A DNA stretch of 64,000 nt, taken from the NCBI GenBank assembly GCA_014925825.1, contig JACGCK010000137.1, positions 1-64,000 of the forward strand, read 5' to 3'. The translations under genes were made by a program, and so were the position numbers. Below are positions 33,612 through 44,165 of this stretch, one piece after another. Source of the stretch: Pholiota molesta (lineage: Eukaryota; Basidiomycota; Agaricomycetes; Agaricales; Strophariaceae). Every line of letters starts with the position of its first letter. The first letter of the stretch is position 1. The notes under the pieces were generated by a model that ran no database searches, was not told where the DNA came from, and was given only the letters and a program-made list of their open reading frames with translations.

Positions 33612-33714
33612 GCCTCCTTAGCTCATTTAGTTAGAGCGCAGGTCTCATATCTCTATATGAGTAACATGTGTTACGCAAGCCTGAGGTGGCAAGTTCGATC
33701 CTTGCAGGGGGGCA
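33612..33714 (+). tRNA. tRNA-Met(CAT), elongator type, with a 28-nt intron and an extra G in the acceptor
   Basis: Acceptor GCCTCCT starts at 33612, then TA, D arm GCTC..GAGC, anticodon stem CAGGT/GCCTG, loop CTCATA+A with anticodon CAT. A 28-nt intron lies at the canonical site one base after the anticodon. T arm GCAAG-TTCGATC-CTTGC. The 3' acceptor strand reads AGGGGGGC + A, but pairing with GCCTCCT needs only five G; the sixth G is one surplus base in a homopolymer. Either the gene is damaged or this is another homopolymer indel in the sequence. Confidence 0.8.
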
Positions 33715-34084
33715 TAGTAATCTTTTTTCTATCGCGAAGTATTGACGAGGTACGTAGGGCCTGACTCCAGTAAGTCGGTCCGAATCATCCAACTTTTATA
33801 GTCAATCGCTTGTTGAACGTTGAGGAATTGTCGTCGTTGAAGTCGTATTTTACCCTTCAACAGGTTAACAGGTTGAACAAAGCAAGGCGTAGCCACACAA
33901 GGTTCCTGTATTTAATCGAATTCTCATTATGTTCTAGTTAATCTGTCAAAACATTGACAGCGAGGCGAGTGACTCAGGATTATATATTCCTTTTCTGAAT
34001 TCTTTTTCACATTAAGAAAGCCTACGGATGAATTCAAGTCATACATAAAGACAAGATCCCCATTTAGCATTAGGAAGTGAATCT

Positions 34085-34300
34085 TAATGTGCGAGGTGGC
34101 ACTGAAAATCAGTACACTTCCTCTCGGTGAAGTTGCAAGATTGACCATGCGAGTGAAAATGCATCCGGGGCGCAATGTAAGTCCACAGGGATTAAAGGGA
34201 CGAATTCGGGTAACAATTCATTCAGCTGCACCTGGACTCCTCCAATGAGGAATGGCTCAACCCAGTCCTCTTGTGATGGTAGAGCCCTTCCGGATCCCAA
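34085..34300 (+). pseudogene. Relict of a HET-domain gene 3' part
   Basis: Plus-strand frame reads ISTLPLGEVARL and RVKMHP, closely matching the HET protein encoded at 62855-64000 (ISSLPFGEVADA and RVKMHP). The match is about 30 residues, then decays into LKGRIRVTIHSAAPGLLQ and a stop. Upstream sequence (33715-34080) no longer encodes the rest of the protein. A dead fragment. Confidence 0.55.
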
Positions 34301-34720
34301 GCTCCATGGGGTGTCTGTCTAGGCTTCAACGCTCAGCTTTGATAGATCTATGGAACCACAACCACAACTATTACATTACAGTACAACAATGATTTATTAC
34401 AAAGATACATCGGACGTAAGATAGGACAATGGTCAAACACAGAAACGTACTCAGAAAGAATGTAGACAGTCCATAACAAGAGGCATAAGGTGGATCCGGT
34501 AGCTGAATTGGACTACTTTTGTCGGATAGCATGGCAGATGGCATAGCTCTGATAAGTAAATCGTAAGGTAGAAAAGACCGTATTCATGATCGTGATTGTG
34601 GCGGGTATTCATAAATTTTCAGTGCGCGCAAAGTGCTTGGAATCCAAATGAGAGAGTAGAATGAGCGTTTTACGAAACAGAGATCCATTAGAAGGAGAAC
34701 GTTGAAAGCCTTCGCATCAG
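34301..34720. other. Intergenic, no feature seen
   Basis: About 420 bp of AT-rich sequence between the HET relict and the stop of the DUF6697-like gene, probably including the latter's 3' untranslated region. No frame or repeat could be supported. Confidence 0.4.
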
Positions 34721-36635
34721 TCAACGCTTCGCAATAGTATCACCAGTTATGGGGCCCCTTGAACTTTCAAAGATCTTGCTCGTAGCGGACAAAGGTGAGG
34801 GAGACGCAGTAAGAGAAGCTACACCCCCAGAAGCAGCAAGAGAGGGACCAACAGCATTCGCAGCGACGTTCCAGATAGAAGGTTTGTTCGTCCCTAAAGG
34901 AAAGGCGGGGATCCCAGCCCCGAAAGTAGTGGAAGTGTTGGGCATCTGCGATACAGCTGGCGGGCCCTGCGAGTTAATAGGACTCCCTACGGCACTAGCG
35001 GTAGCTGATGCACGCTGAACATGGCGGGGAACCCCAGGTGTCTTGGGCGTCTTCGCAGCAGCGCTAGTAGGTAGAGCGCCAGTACCAGCCACAGAATTCG
35101 AGCTGGGACTACCAACAGCCGCGAGCGCGATTAGTGGCTTCCACTTCGTCTCGGTGAGATGCGCCGCATGCTCGAGTATAGCTTTATATATGTCCTGATT
35201 GAATCCGACACATTGTAGGCCAATGCAAACGACTTTGAGGGCCCCAGAGGCATAGAGCTGCGAAGTCTCATAAGTGTTCTGTGGCGAGCTGTTCTTACGC
35301 CCCGAGATGGTCTCCTTTACGATAGCTGAGGTCACCTTTAAAAAACAATGAATAATCGAAGCCTATCTGTATAAAAGCACATACCTCCGAAGCCAACTGG
35401 CTCCATTCCTTGGTCGACAGAGTGTCCATTTTGAAGGCTTTGTAGGAGCCAGCATAATACCATACCCCGTCTTTATGATAGAAACATTCTACGGAGCATC
35501 CTTAAATAAAGGTCGAGCATTTAATTCGGAAACAACCTCACCTGTGGGCTTGTTCATCTTCCCGACAGGATCGACTGCCGTCCATCGGTGTGCGGTCGCA
35601 ATCTTGGGGTTCGTACTGCATTTGAAAGCGGGCACGTACATAAATCCGTGTTCTTCTCGATCAGGACACCAAGTAGTGGTAGTGTTCTGCAAAATTCGAT
35701 AGGTCGACAACCTGTACACAGGTCAAATACATGACCAAGACCGCATAAATCGGGCGACTTACGCATTTTTCAAAGGCGCAGGTGCCAAGTTCAAAAACTC
35801 ATGCAGTGTAACTGGAGGCGGAAAAACGATCGCAGCCAATGTCGCATCGGGAGGACTGTCAGGCAGGGGGATATCCGCAAGTACTGCGTTCCTAGCCTTG
35901 ACGAGCTCTTGTGGATCGTCGGCCTGCGGAAGAATATACCATTTTCAATGAATATATGCGAGCCTTGGGAGAGGTCAAAGCGTACCGATGCCTCCCCGGA
36001 TATGATCTCCAGGAAGTTATTTACGGGCGAGGATTCGTCTGTCTGAATATCCCTGTCGACTAGTAGTTTCTATGGAGATTTTGAGTGATAATTCACGTTC
36101 AAAAAAGAGGGCTGACCTTTTGGATGTTTTCTTCATAGCAAGGGGGCGGATCTGTTGGTTTAGACACGACGGATCGGAGTTCTTCAATAGTAGCTTCTAA
36201 AGTGACTATATGCGCCTTTAATTGATCAATCTCGACCGTGTCTCTGACTCGAATGAGATGTGTAGGGAAAGGAGATGCTCCGTTACTCTCTCTTTCCTCT
36301 TGCATGCGCTCGATGATTTCGTTTTTCTGTCGAATGGACACATATGCATCGCAAAGACGATTAAGAGCAGAATCACGAGCTTTCATAGCCTCGGCGACGC
36401 GCATTCGTTCTATTTGAAGCTCCAGGGCTATCTCTGCGACAAGGAACGGGTTCTAAAGGCGTGTTGAGGTGAGATTTCTGATCTGTCGATTACAAAAGGA
36501 ACTGACCGCGTTCTTCAAGATCGCTAACTCCATCTTGAGTCGGGCGAGTTCGTCTATATGGGTCAGATCGTCTGTGGGTGCCATGAAATCATAGCATTTT
36601 TCATCCAGAATCGCGCGGGGAGAGAAGCTGGACAT
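34721..36635 (-). CDS. DUF6697-like basidiomycete protein with N-terminal coiled coil (intact, about 7 exons)
   Basis: All exons splice in phase without frame breaks. The start at 36635 (MSSFSPRAILDEKCYDFMAP) is preferred; an in-frame ATG at 36671 would add 12 residues. Coiled coil: DELARLKMELAILKNA, EIALELQIERMRVAEAMKAR, EIDQLKAHIVTLEATIEELR. The middle exon reads ELVKARNAVLADIPLPDSPP and VTLHEFLNLAPAPLKNA. The core domain is TTTTWCPDREEHGFMYVPAF, TAHRWTAVDPVGKMNKPTEC, FYHKDGVWYYAGSYKAFKMD, LSTKEWSQLASE, then GALKVVCIGLQCVGFNQDIY. The C-terminal ~120 residues are low-complexity Ala/Ser/Pro. I recall this WCPDREEHG..WYYAGSYKAF core as the uncharacterised basidiomycete DUF6697 family, and am not certain of the number. 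Function unknown. Confidence 0.75.
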
Positions 36636-36917
36636 GGTGGAGGACAGAAAACAAGAGATGTCAAGCGCCAATCGCCGTTATATACGCACTGGGCCACTCG
36701 TTGATCGATCGTCGAAAACGTTGCCCCATTCAATTCGGGCCGGCATCACATGGCGACGACGACAACAAAGGCCTGCAAACTCAAAGGCCACTGTCGTCGT
36801 TACTACTACCACCACCAGTGGCATATCCACAGACCCTGTCGAAATTCAGGCAGGTAAGCATGATTTGCTCCCGGGGCCTCCATATATTCAAACTCTGGCA
36901 GCTCTGGACGACAGTCA

Positions 36918-37717
36918 ATGGACCGATGTCCACCAGAAATTTGCGGCGAAATCTACTCATTTGCATGCCTCGACGATGGGCGGACGGGTAGATCTCTGTC
37001 TCTAGTCTCCAAGTTCACACACGAAACATCGAAGCCTTATAAGCTTCAATCGGTCTCTCTCATTGGCCATGCCCAGCTTTATGCTTTTGCCGACCTCGTA
37101 GAACGCACCCCGGAGCATTTACGGCGTGTCAAATGCATCTTCGTCTCAGCTCATTCACGAGAAACGGCCATCCTACCGCGCACCATTGCCCCAGAATACC
37201 ATCGCAGGATGGACGTGTATGCTGCCTTTAAACGTATCTTGACCGCAATTGCACCATGTGTCCAGATCGTCCACGTATTCTTCGTATTCTTTCGTCCATT
37301 TGTCCTCTGCCCATTGGTCTTCCACTACTGGAAGAACTCGTAATACACGGCTCTCTAGAACCATCGACAACTCTGGTCGACCAAAATGTCCAATTCCCAT
37401 CTCTGAAGCATCTCTGGCTTACGTCCTCTGGCTCTCCTACATTTCTGCTACAGAAAGTTTTACCCCTAGCGCCTACCCTTCATCATCTTAGACTATCTGA
37501 AATAAAATCGGAGATTCATGCCGACGAATGGAAAACGGTGCGAACGGACCCTCTTCTCCTTTCCAGCGCATTTGAAGCGATCATTATTCATAAACCAACG
37601 GACCCTAAACTGGGAAGGCGGCCATACGAGATTGTAATGTCGGAATTAAACGAATTGGCAGAACATGATAACCGCATCGTTCTTCTCCCCCTTTCAAACT
37701 GGACATGTTCAGCATGA
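36918..37717 (+). CDS. F-box protein
   Basis: The N-terminus reads CPPEICGEIYSFACLDDGRT and GRSLSLVSKFTHETSKPYKL, a basidiomycete F-box, which bridges substrates to SCF ubiquitin ligases through Skp1. It continues QSVSLIGHAQLYAFADLVER and, after a frame change near 37240, LPLLEELVIHGSLEPSTTLV, FPSLKHLWLTSSGSPTFLLQ and LPLAPTLHHLRLSEIKSEIH, the leucine-rich-repeat-like part. Start may lie further upstream (36634-36850 is open in the same direction and divergent from the DUF6697-like gene). The end at 37715-37717 follows NWTCSA; a nearby frame continues a little farther. Substrate unknown. Confidence 0.65.
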
Positions 37718-37816
37718 TTGAACTCCAAGCAGCTGAAGCAACTATGCTGCAAGCATCACTGGAGTACTATGGTGGTAGTACAAAACACAAATTCGATTCA
37801 CTCCGTGACCATATAT

Positions 37817-39016
37817 CTATCTACATGCTTGCATCCTTTTCTTCAACCGCCAGCCCACCCAACCTTCACGCTCGCCGATATTCTTTCCTGGAAGTATTGC
37901 ATACTCTTCGAGTACCACGCCCGCAATAACCGCCGCAGCAACAGGCGCCCACGATGCCGCAATACAGCGCAGCGGCCCATGCCGAACACGAACGCCATCG
38001 CCTCTCTTTGCCCAGCAGCCCATCCGGTCGTGTGCGACCCGGAAGAAACGCCTTGGCGTCTGCGCCCCATATACCGCAGTGTAGCAGCGCCTCGACGTCC
38101 GCTTTCACGATCGTCTGCGGGACCCACGCCGCGAGGAACGCGGGCACCAATGGCGGCCTTCGCCTCCCAATCCGCTTCGACGGTGGATTGAGCCGCAGGG
38201 CTTCCGTTACGACGCCCCTCACGTTGACCGCGCTCCCATCCCGCTCGCCCGATACGTGTCGTCCTTCGGGCAGGCGTTGAACGTCTGGAACGCCTGCTGG
38301 ATCTCGTCGGAATCATGGGAATACGCGACGGTCGTCGCCACCACCCTCCAGAGCGTCTCCCAAGTCGGCACGATAAAATTAAGCGGTGCGGGGAACTCTT
38401 CTTCGTCTGGTACGAGGCGGCGCAAGCGGATCGTCAATTCCTCGAGAAGGTGTGGGGGGATAGGCTCGGTTTTCTTGGATAGCGCCCATAGTTTGGTGAT
38501 AGAACTCGCTACGACGTCGATATCCTCGTACGAGGACGCAGCGACGTTGTCGATCTGTAGGATTCCTTGGAGTACAACGTACAATGTGATATTCTGGATG
38601 ACGCCATCGAAAGAGTACTCCGTGTTCTTAATGGAATGGGCGTCTGCGGATTGGAGCTGCCAATGGATCGCATCGCGAGCGATGGATTGGAAGTGGGCCC
38701 AGCCGTTCCGTTGGGTATGGCTCAGCAGGCGGCGGGCGCGCGTAACGAATGCAGCGTGGATGTCCCGATCTTCGCTCACGAAGGTGTTTGAGAGTGCAAG
38801 TGCGCGTATGAGGCGCTTATTTGCATGGGCGCGCTCCGTCAATAATGTTTGCAGCGAGGAGCCGTCGGGGTGAAGAATGTTTTTGATGTTTCGAATGAGG
38901 TGATCGTGGGTTGCTTTGTTGAGATTCGTTACTGCAGAACTTTGGCATGTGCGAGTCAAGAGTAGGAGCAGGAGTAGGAAAATGCTAATAGCAGCGATAT
39001 ACAGTGTTGCGTTCAT
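37817..39016 (-). CDS. Cytochrome P450-like protein, short, with frame breaks
   Basis: A hydrophobic N-terminal anchor (LYIAAISIFLLLLLLLT) precedes a helical region (RLIRALALSNTFVSEDRDIH, NITLYVVLQGILQIDNVAAS). After a break near 38218 come VTEALRLNPPSKRIGR (the ExxR-type helix K), KADVEALLHCGIWGADAKAF, and after another break AFVFGMGRCA (FG-x-GRC haem-cysteine loop), ending LEEYAILPGKNIGEREGWVG. At about 390 residues it is shorter than usual P450s and no clear I-helix AGxDT motif is seen. Probably a divergent or partly degraded P450 monooxygenase. Convergent with the F-box gene (100 bp apart). Confidence 0.55.
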
Positions 39017-39794
39017 GGTATTTGCCTCCTTTACACTCGTCCCATTTCCTTCTTAAGAGACGGCAAAAGTGCTATACCAACAGCCCTTCCTTAAGCGCCC
39101 AATGCAATAATAGAGCGTACTTGATTACGAGTCAGCGGATGTTCTAGTCTCTACGAGTTTATTGAACGCAGCAACCCGCAGCTCTTATCCGCAGGAGAAT
39201 CCTATCATAACAGCTAAAGAGGGCATGCGATGATTAGCGCCCATCGAACTTTCGCCGATAAGAGGGCGGTTCCAACATTTAAGGACATACGCAGTCGACA
39301 TTTCTTCTCAACTTCATAACTTGACATACCAATCGAGGTTGGAGTCATGGGCAAGGGGCGTACTAATATATAGCTCAGAGGGTGCTCAGATAAGACGGCC
39401 ATCCGACTCTTATATCGAACCTTCTGAAGGCAAATTGACTGATTTCTCCCGAGTCCTGAAATACATGCCTTTAGGCTCATAACTTGATGCAAAAGCCTAG
39501 GCTGTTGATTTGGAGCTAATTTTAGGCAACCTGAAGCTCAACGAACATTGCGAGGGTCGTCGGGCTTTGACTTTCATTCTGAGTGGCTATAACACTCTAT
39601 GATGACGACCAATTTACCCTTCGATGCATATGCCAGTATGTTCAAGTCTTGGGAGCTTTCTAAGGTATACGACGAATGGCACAGTAAGGAAAGCCTCAAA
39701 CACATGCATTTCATCTTGTACTGGTACAGATGTGATACATTCATTCGCTGAATCGAATAGGAAGTGTGATGATATAAGTAAAAAATAGTGGGAT
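39017..39794. other. Intergenic, no feature seen
   Basis: Region upstream of the P450 gene, extending to the dispersed repeat. Short open frames on the minus strand (39214-39492) show no recognisable domain. Confidence 0.4.
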
Positions 39795-40240
39795 TTGGCT
39801 AGAACAGAGCAAGATTGCGAGCAGGACTTCTACGTCGTCATCTGCGCGAAAGTAGAAAACGGAGAAACCGAGGAGGCTGAATGCAAGTATCTCTGGTGTT
39901 GCGAGTCGAAGGCGGGGCTGAACGTCGATACTGGAGGGCGTCGCCGTTGGATCTTCTGTACAATTTCAATTGATATTGATGCTATGCCGCTCACAGCTAT
40001 TGCTCTGATTTTGTTTGGATTTAGTTATTTAATCTTGTATACATAGCGCGAGTTCGAAAGAATTGCTTGACTGTCGAAGACGATTCTGACCGAGAGGGTC
40101 AGATTTTGATATGACAAAGTAAACCTCGTCAGGGCTCGGATGTGGTGTGCCTTCTGAGAAATGCAAGTCGGATACTGATGTACGCCTTGAGGAAGCTTGA
40201 ATAAGCAGAAGTAGAGGAAACAAGATGAAGTATTTGGGCA
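39795..40240 (-). repeat. Dispersed repeat, copy 1 (inverted copy at 62365-62835)
   Basis: Read on the minus strand, this block matches 62365-62835 read on the plus strand: shared words include caggcttcttcaag/caagcttcctcaag, ggtcagaatcg followed by cttcgacagtcaag, gcggcatagcatca, cctcgactcgcaaca/ccttcgactcgcaaca and ggtttctccnttttct, in the same order over about 450 bp. Similarity by eye is around 70-80 percent. It may be a relict gene segment or part of a transposon; no terminal repeats were found. Confidence 0.6.
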
Positions 40241-40581
40241 GAGTAGCTGGCGTATGACTGCTCCGAATTCAAGGATCGACATCATCGAAAGTTCTTGATA
40301 TTGAAACATGTATAGCCAAGAGGATGCGCAATACGTCTGTTGTATGCGACTAGCATGCATACGCTACGCCAGAATTTATCCCGTTTGATGAGGTTTTGAG
40401 CGGTTGATTTAACGCCAGAGAGACAAGAAACGCTGAAGCGACTTCATCATATGTCGCGAAATCGAAAGTTTTCATTTGAATCTTGTCTGCCTTGAGGGCC
40501 GTTTAGTATTCAGATTATCCAGACGCTAAGTATCTACAAAAAAGCATCGATTCCTCTATCAAATGGCAATTATAACCTCGA

Positions 40582-41016
40582 CTAACGCACCTTGACATGC
40601 TCCCTACAATCTTCCTCGCCTCGTTTCACCCTCTGCACTGGTCGCTGTACTTCAACATGCAATACACCATCGCTGTCTTGAAGCCCGCTTAAAAGCTCTC
40701 CGCGAGCCGCAAGCCAGTTTTCCTGTGGAAAACTGTATAGATGCACATCGGAGAGTTCACCAACTTGGCCGAGGTAAGTCAGTCCTGGGTATATAGAGCT
40801 TAGGGTATCTGGCGTGTCGTAGAAAGGAGAGTTTTGGGCGAAATTCACTGATATATAGGCATGGGTATCGTGGTTCATTTGGTGTGGCATCGGAATTGCG
40901 AAGAATCTATTCAGCGATGTCGATGAGATGATCTGATGATGGTGGTTTGTAGTTGAGATACTTATGTCCCATGACCTGGGGTCAACGTGGCTTCCTGATA
41001 ATCTTCGACTGATCAC
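40582..41016 (-). pseudogene. Kexin/subtilisin-type prodomain fragment
   Basis: The minus-strand frame includes DTHAYISVNFAQNSPFYDTP, LGQVGELSDVHLYSFPQENW and VLHVEVQRPVQRVKRGEED. A GEL..VHLYS strand followed by VEVQ and a QRVKR dibasic cleavage site resembles the propeptide of kexin-type proprotein convertases. No catalytic domain (Asp/His/Ser motifs) follows in the next 1.5 kb on this strand, so it would be an isolated 5' fragment. An alternative is an unrelated small protein; the call rests on pattern resemblance only. Confidence 0.35.
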
Positions 41017-42402
41017 ACACGCATGATACCTACGAGAGGCTCTTGTAAGAGATTAGAAAAATTCATCAGGATTCAGTGCAAGTCAAGTACTGTCGATTCT
41101 CGAATGGACAGTATTTACCTAGGCCGATGTATCCGATTCAGCGGACTCAGCGCGCGGATGATTGAATCCTGCGTTTTGATGGAATTATCTTTGTTTGTGA
41201 GCATGTACATCACCGATTGATGCCACAGCACAGCCTCGCCACAATTCTTGTTCGTCGACATCTCCAAGCTCATGGGTTACGCATTCGTCCTCACCTTTAC
41301 CACTCCCTAGGGATGTCAATTCATCTTGTTTACATCTCAGCCCTCAGCGCGAGCCTCAAGACCCTCGAACGTTATAGCTTGAACTTTGAAGCAGAGCGGC
41401 GAGCCGCTTCTAGACTTTTGGATCCATCACTTGAGAGCGTTGCCATAGGCGAGCTCAAAAAGATCCATCCGTTTTGTTGCACGTTGCATGACACAGCCTC
41501 CCCAGATCGATTCGTCGTTTATCACGATTTCTTCCGGTTTTCGAAGGTATGTTGGCCCTGCTGGCCATGAAGACTGCGACTTACTGAAATCTGGTCTTCA
41601 TCGCAGCGCCATTATTCCTCGAATCCGTAACATGGTCCGGAGCTTGAGTGAATCCGCACCAACTCAACACCAGCTCGTACTGGCAACAGAATTATGACAG
41701 TTCTCTGATGGAAAGGATCCATCATGCATGCTAGCGCTTGCGGCTTTGCCGTTTTAGCGACATCGTCCTCCTGTCGTCCTCTCATACATACCGAAATTCA
41801 ATACATCGCGTCTTCAATCCGAGAATGCAGCTACGTCCATATGTATGAAATCGAGGACTACCGAAGCCTGGCCAGCTATCTCGAATTATTTCGTCTTGTC
41901 CTTGCATCCGGAAGATTTTAGGATACCATCTGTCCCTTCAGCGCCGGCGCTCAAGCTTGAGAGCAACGTTCCAATTCAAATTAATTCAAACCATCAAAGA
42001 TCCAGAGGCACACGTAACTGCACGTAAACATCGCCTCATCGCGGCTTAGACTCCCCCTTGAATCCAGCTGCATGGGTCTGAAACGTTAGACCCATGATGG
42101 CAAACAAAGCCAATCTGGGATGGGTATTTAAACCAGCCCTCACAGGAGTGTATTCTCCCAAGCCAGGTGCTCATCACTCAAGTGAGTTATCCCTTTCATC
42201 GCCATAGGTCAATGGTGCAGCGGTTGACCGATTCTCCTTTCTTTCTAGATCTCAGGCCGGTCCTTTGATTTTCACTTCACGAACAAAAAAACTTCTTGGT
42301 GCGCTGCGAGAACTTTTCTAGCCCGTTGATGGCGTCTGACACGTCTCGTCGTTGTAGCCTTTCATCAACACTTCTCAACCCACCCACCCTTTAATCATCA
42401 TC
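41017..42402. other. Degenerate region and promoter of the DP-repeat gene
   Basis: 41217-42030 has short plus-strand frames (LERYSLNFEAERRAASRLLD; LESVAIGELKKIHPF) that look like a decayed protein-coding segment without an identifiable family. From about 42180 the sequence becomes pyrimidine-rich and leads to the ATG at 42403 (atcatcatcatgcag), so it probably holds the promoter and leader of the secreted repeat protein. Confidence 0.35.
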
Positions 42403-43798
42403 ATGCAGCTTACCGCCAACTTCATTGTTCTCGCTACCGCCATTGCCAGCGTTGTTGCTGTCCCAGTACGGTCCCGCCGCAGCTTGGAGATCGACATCGA
42501 TGCGCGCGACCTTGATCTGGTTGAGTACGATGCTCGTGAATACTACGACATGTCTCTCGATGCTCGCGAATACGACGATATGTCCCTGGAGGCTCGTGAG
42601 GGCCAAGCTGTGAGTGCACTCGATCGATTTGTTCTCCCATCAGATCGCTCATTCATTATAATAGCCCTTAACTGCTACCCCAGCGACTCCAGTCACTCCT
42701 GTTACCCCAGTGACCCCAGTTACTCCTGCTGTCCCCGCTACTCCTGCTACCGCAGCGACGGCTACGACACCCGCGAAGTTCAAGGACATCCCGACCATCC
42801 CGACGAACTGGCCCACCTCAGCCCCGCGGAGAGGAAGGCCCGATACGAGAAGGCTCTCAAAGATCCCCAGGACCCTCATTACAAGGCCGCCGTCGCCTAC
42901 AAGGCCTACAAGCAAGCGCTCGCCGACCCCAAGGACCCCAACCACGCCGCCGCCGAGAGACAGCACCGCTTCAAGCAGGCGTTCTTCGACCCCGAGAACC
43001 CCGGCCACAAGGCCGCCGTCGCCGCCCACGAGCGCAAGGCCGCCTTCGAGAAGGCGCTGAAGGACCCCAAGGACCCGCACCACGCTGCTGCCCTCGCCCG
43101 GCAGCACAAGAAGGAGGCGTTCAAGAAGGCATTGCACGACCACAACGACCCCAAGCACCACCTCGCGAAGAAGATCCAGGCCAAGAAGGACGCGTTCCAC
43201 AAGGCGCTCGGTGACCGCAAGGACCCGAACCATCGCGAGGCGCTGAAGAAGGCCGCGTACAAGGACGCGCTCTACGATTCCAAGAACCCCAAGCACAAGA
43301 AGGCGTGGCGAAGCACCTGAGGCACAAGGCCGCGCGGAAGGCGCTGCCGCTAAGCACGGTCTGAAGGCCGGCGCTACTGGCGCTGGCTCCAAGTCGACTC
43401 ACAAGCAGGATGGTTCCAAGACGACCTCCGCTGAACGCTCGAGCACGTCGGCGAAGGAGTCTTCGGCTTCGAAGGACGGAATGCACCGTCACCACCACCA
43501 CCACCTCGACTCCGAGGGTGAGCGCAAGACGGGTGAGCGCAAGACCCACCGCCACCACCACCACGAGTCCGAGGAGGCCGGATCCAGTGCCTCCCACCGC
43601 CAACACGAGTCCGAGGGCGAGTCCAAGACCCACCGCCACCACCACCACGAGCTGAACGGCGCCAAGTCCAGCGGCAAATCTGAGAAGTCGGCCGCCGCTA
43701 CCTCCACTTCCGCGACCGCTTCTGCTACCGCCTCTGCCTCTGCCTCTGCTACCCCATGCCAGTGCCAAGGCCAAGTCCACTGCGCACAAGGAGGTTGA
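42403..43798 (+). CDS. Secreted Lys/Ala DP-repeat protein with C-terminal histidine clusters
   Basis: Not recognised as a named family. MQLTANFIVLATAIASVVAV (42403) is a signal peptide, followed by a dibasic SRRS and DARE repeats (DAREYYDMSL, DAREYDDMSL). A canonical 55-nt intron (42610-42664) separates this from a TPVTP-rich linker; unspliced, the frame instead reads Cys/Tyr/Ser-rich directly into the repeats. Then 42830-43310 encodes about seven units of 23-25 residues with core KALxDPxDPxHxAA (YEKALKDPQDPHYKAAVAYK; FEKALKDPKDPHHAAALA; FHKALGDRKDPNHREALKK). After a frame break near 43310 the frame HGLKAGATGAGSKSTHKQDG leads to His clusters HRHHHHHLDSEGE, THRHHHHESEE and THRHHHHELNG (43480-43660), then a Ser/Ala/Thr tail ending CQCQGQVHC. 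Composition suggests a wall or extracellular polycation that binds divalent metals; this is inference. Confidence 0.65.
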
Positions 43799-44165
43799 TG
43801 AGTATGCTTGGTAAACGGTCGGCAGTTGTCGAATAGGTTTTCGTTACTGTATGATTCTTGAGAAGTAGTTTACGAAATACATGAAGTCTTTCGTGCAATT
43901 GCCCTTTATTTTTAAGATGACATGAACCTTCAAGTCATTACGGATCAACCACCATTTTAAGCGTAAACCGGAAAATGGAAGCATGAGTTGACATGTGAGA
44001 ACCGCGCGAAGGGAGGAACAGCTGATCAAATGCTTATTACTTGCGCCGAAGGTCTGATAGCTATGATGCACCTTCAGGAGTGAGTCGGAATGATGTGCGC
44101 CCCCTCGATCTTCTGCATCCCATCCTGCTCTCGCGGGCTCTTCGTCACCTAAAGCCACATCGAAG
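43799..44165. other. Intergenic spacer before the inositol polyphosphate kinase gene
   Basis: About 370 bp containing the 3' region of the DP-repeat gene and the promoter of the kinase gene. No other feature seen. Confidence 0.4.

Noticed and set aside
42649..43392. 247-residue minus-strand Gly/Val/Leu-rich frame
   Set aside because: Exact antisense shadow of the GC-rich DP repeats; the plus strand has signal peptide, repeats and His clusters.
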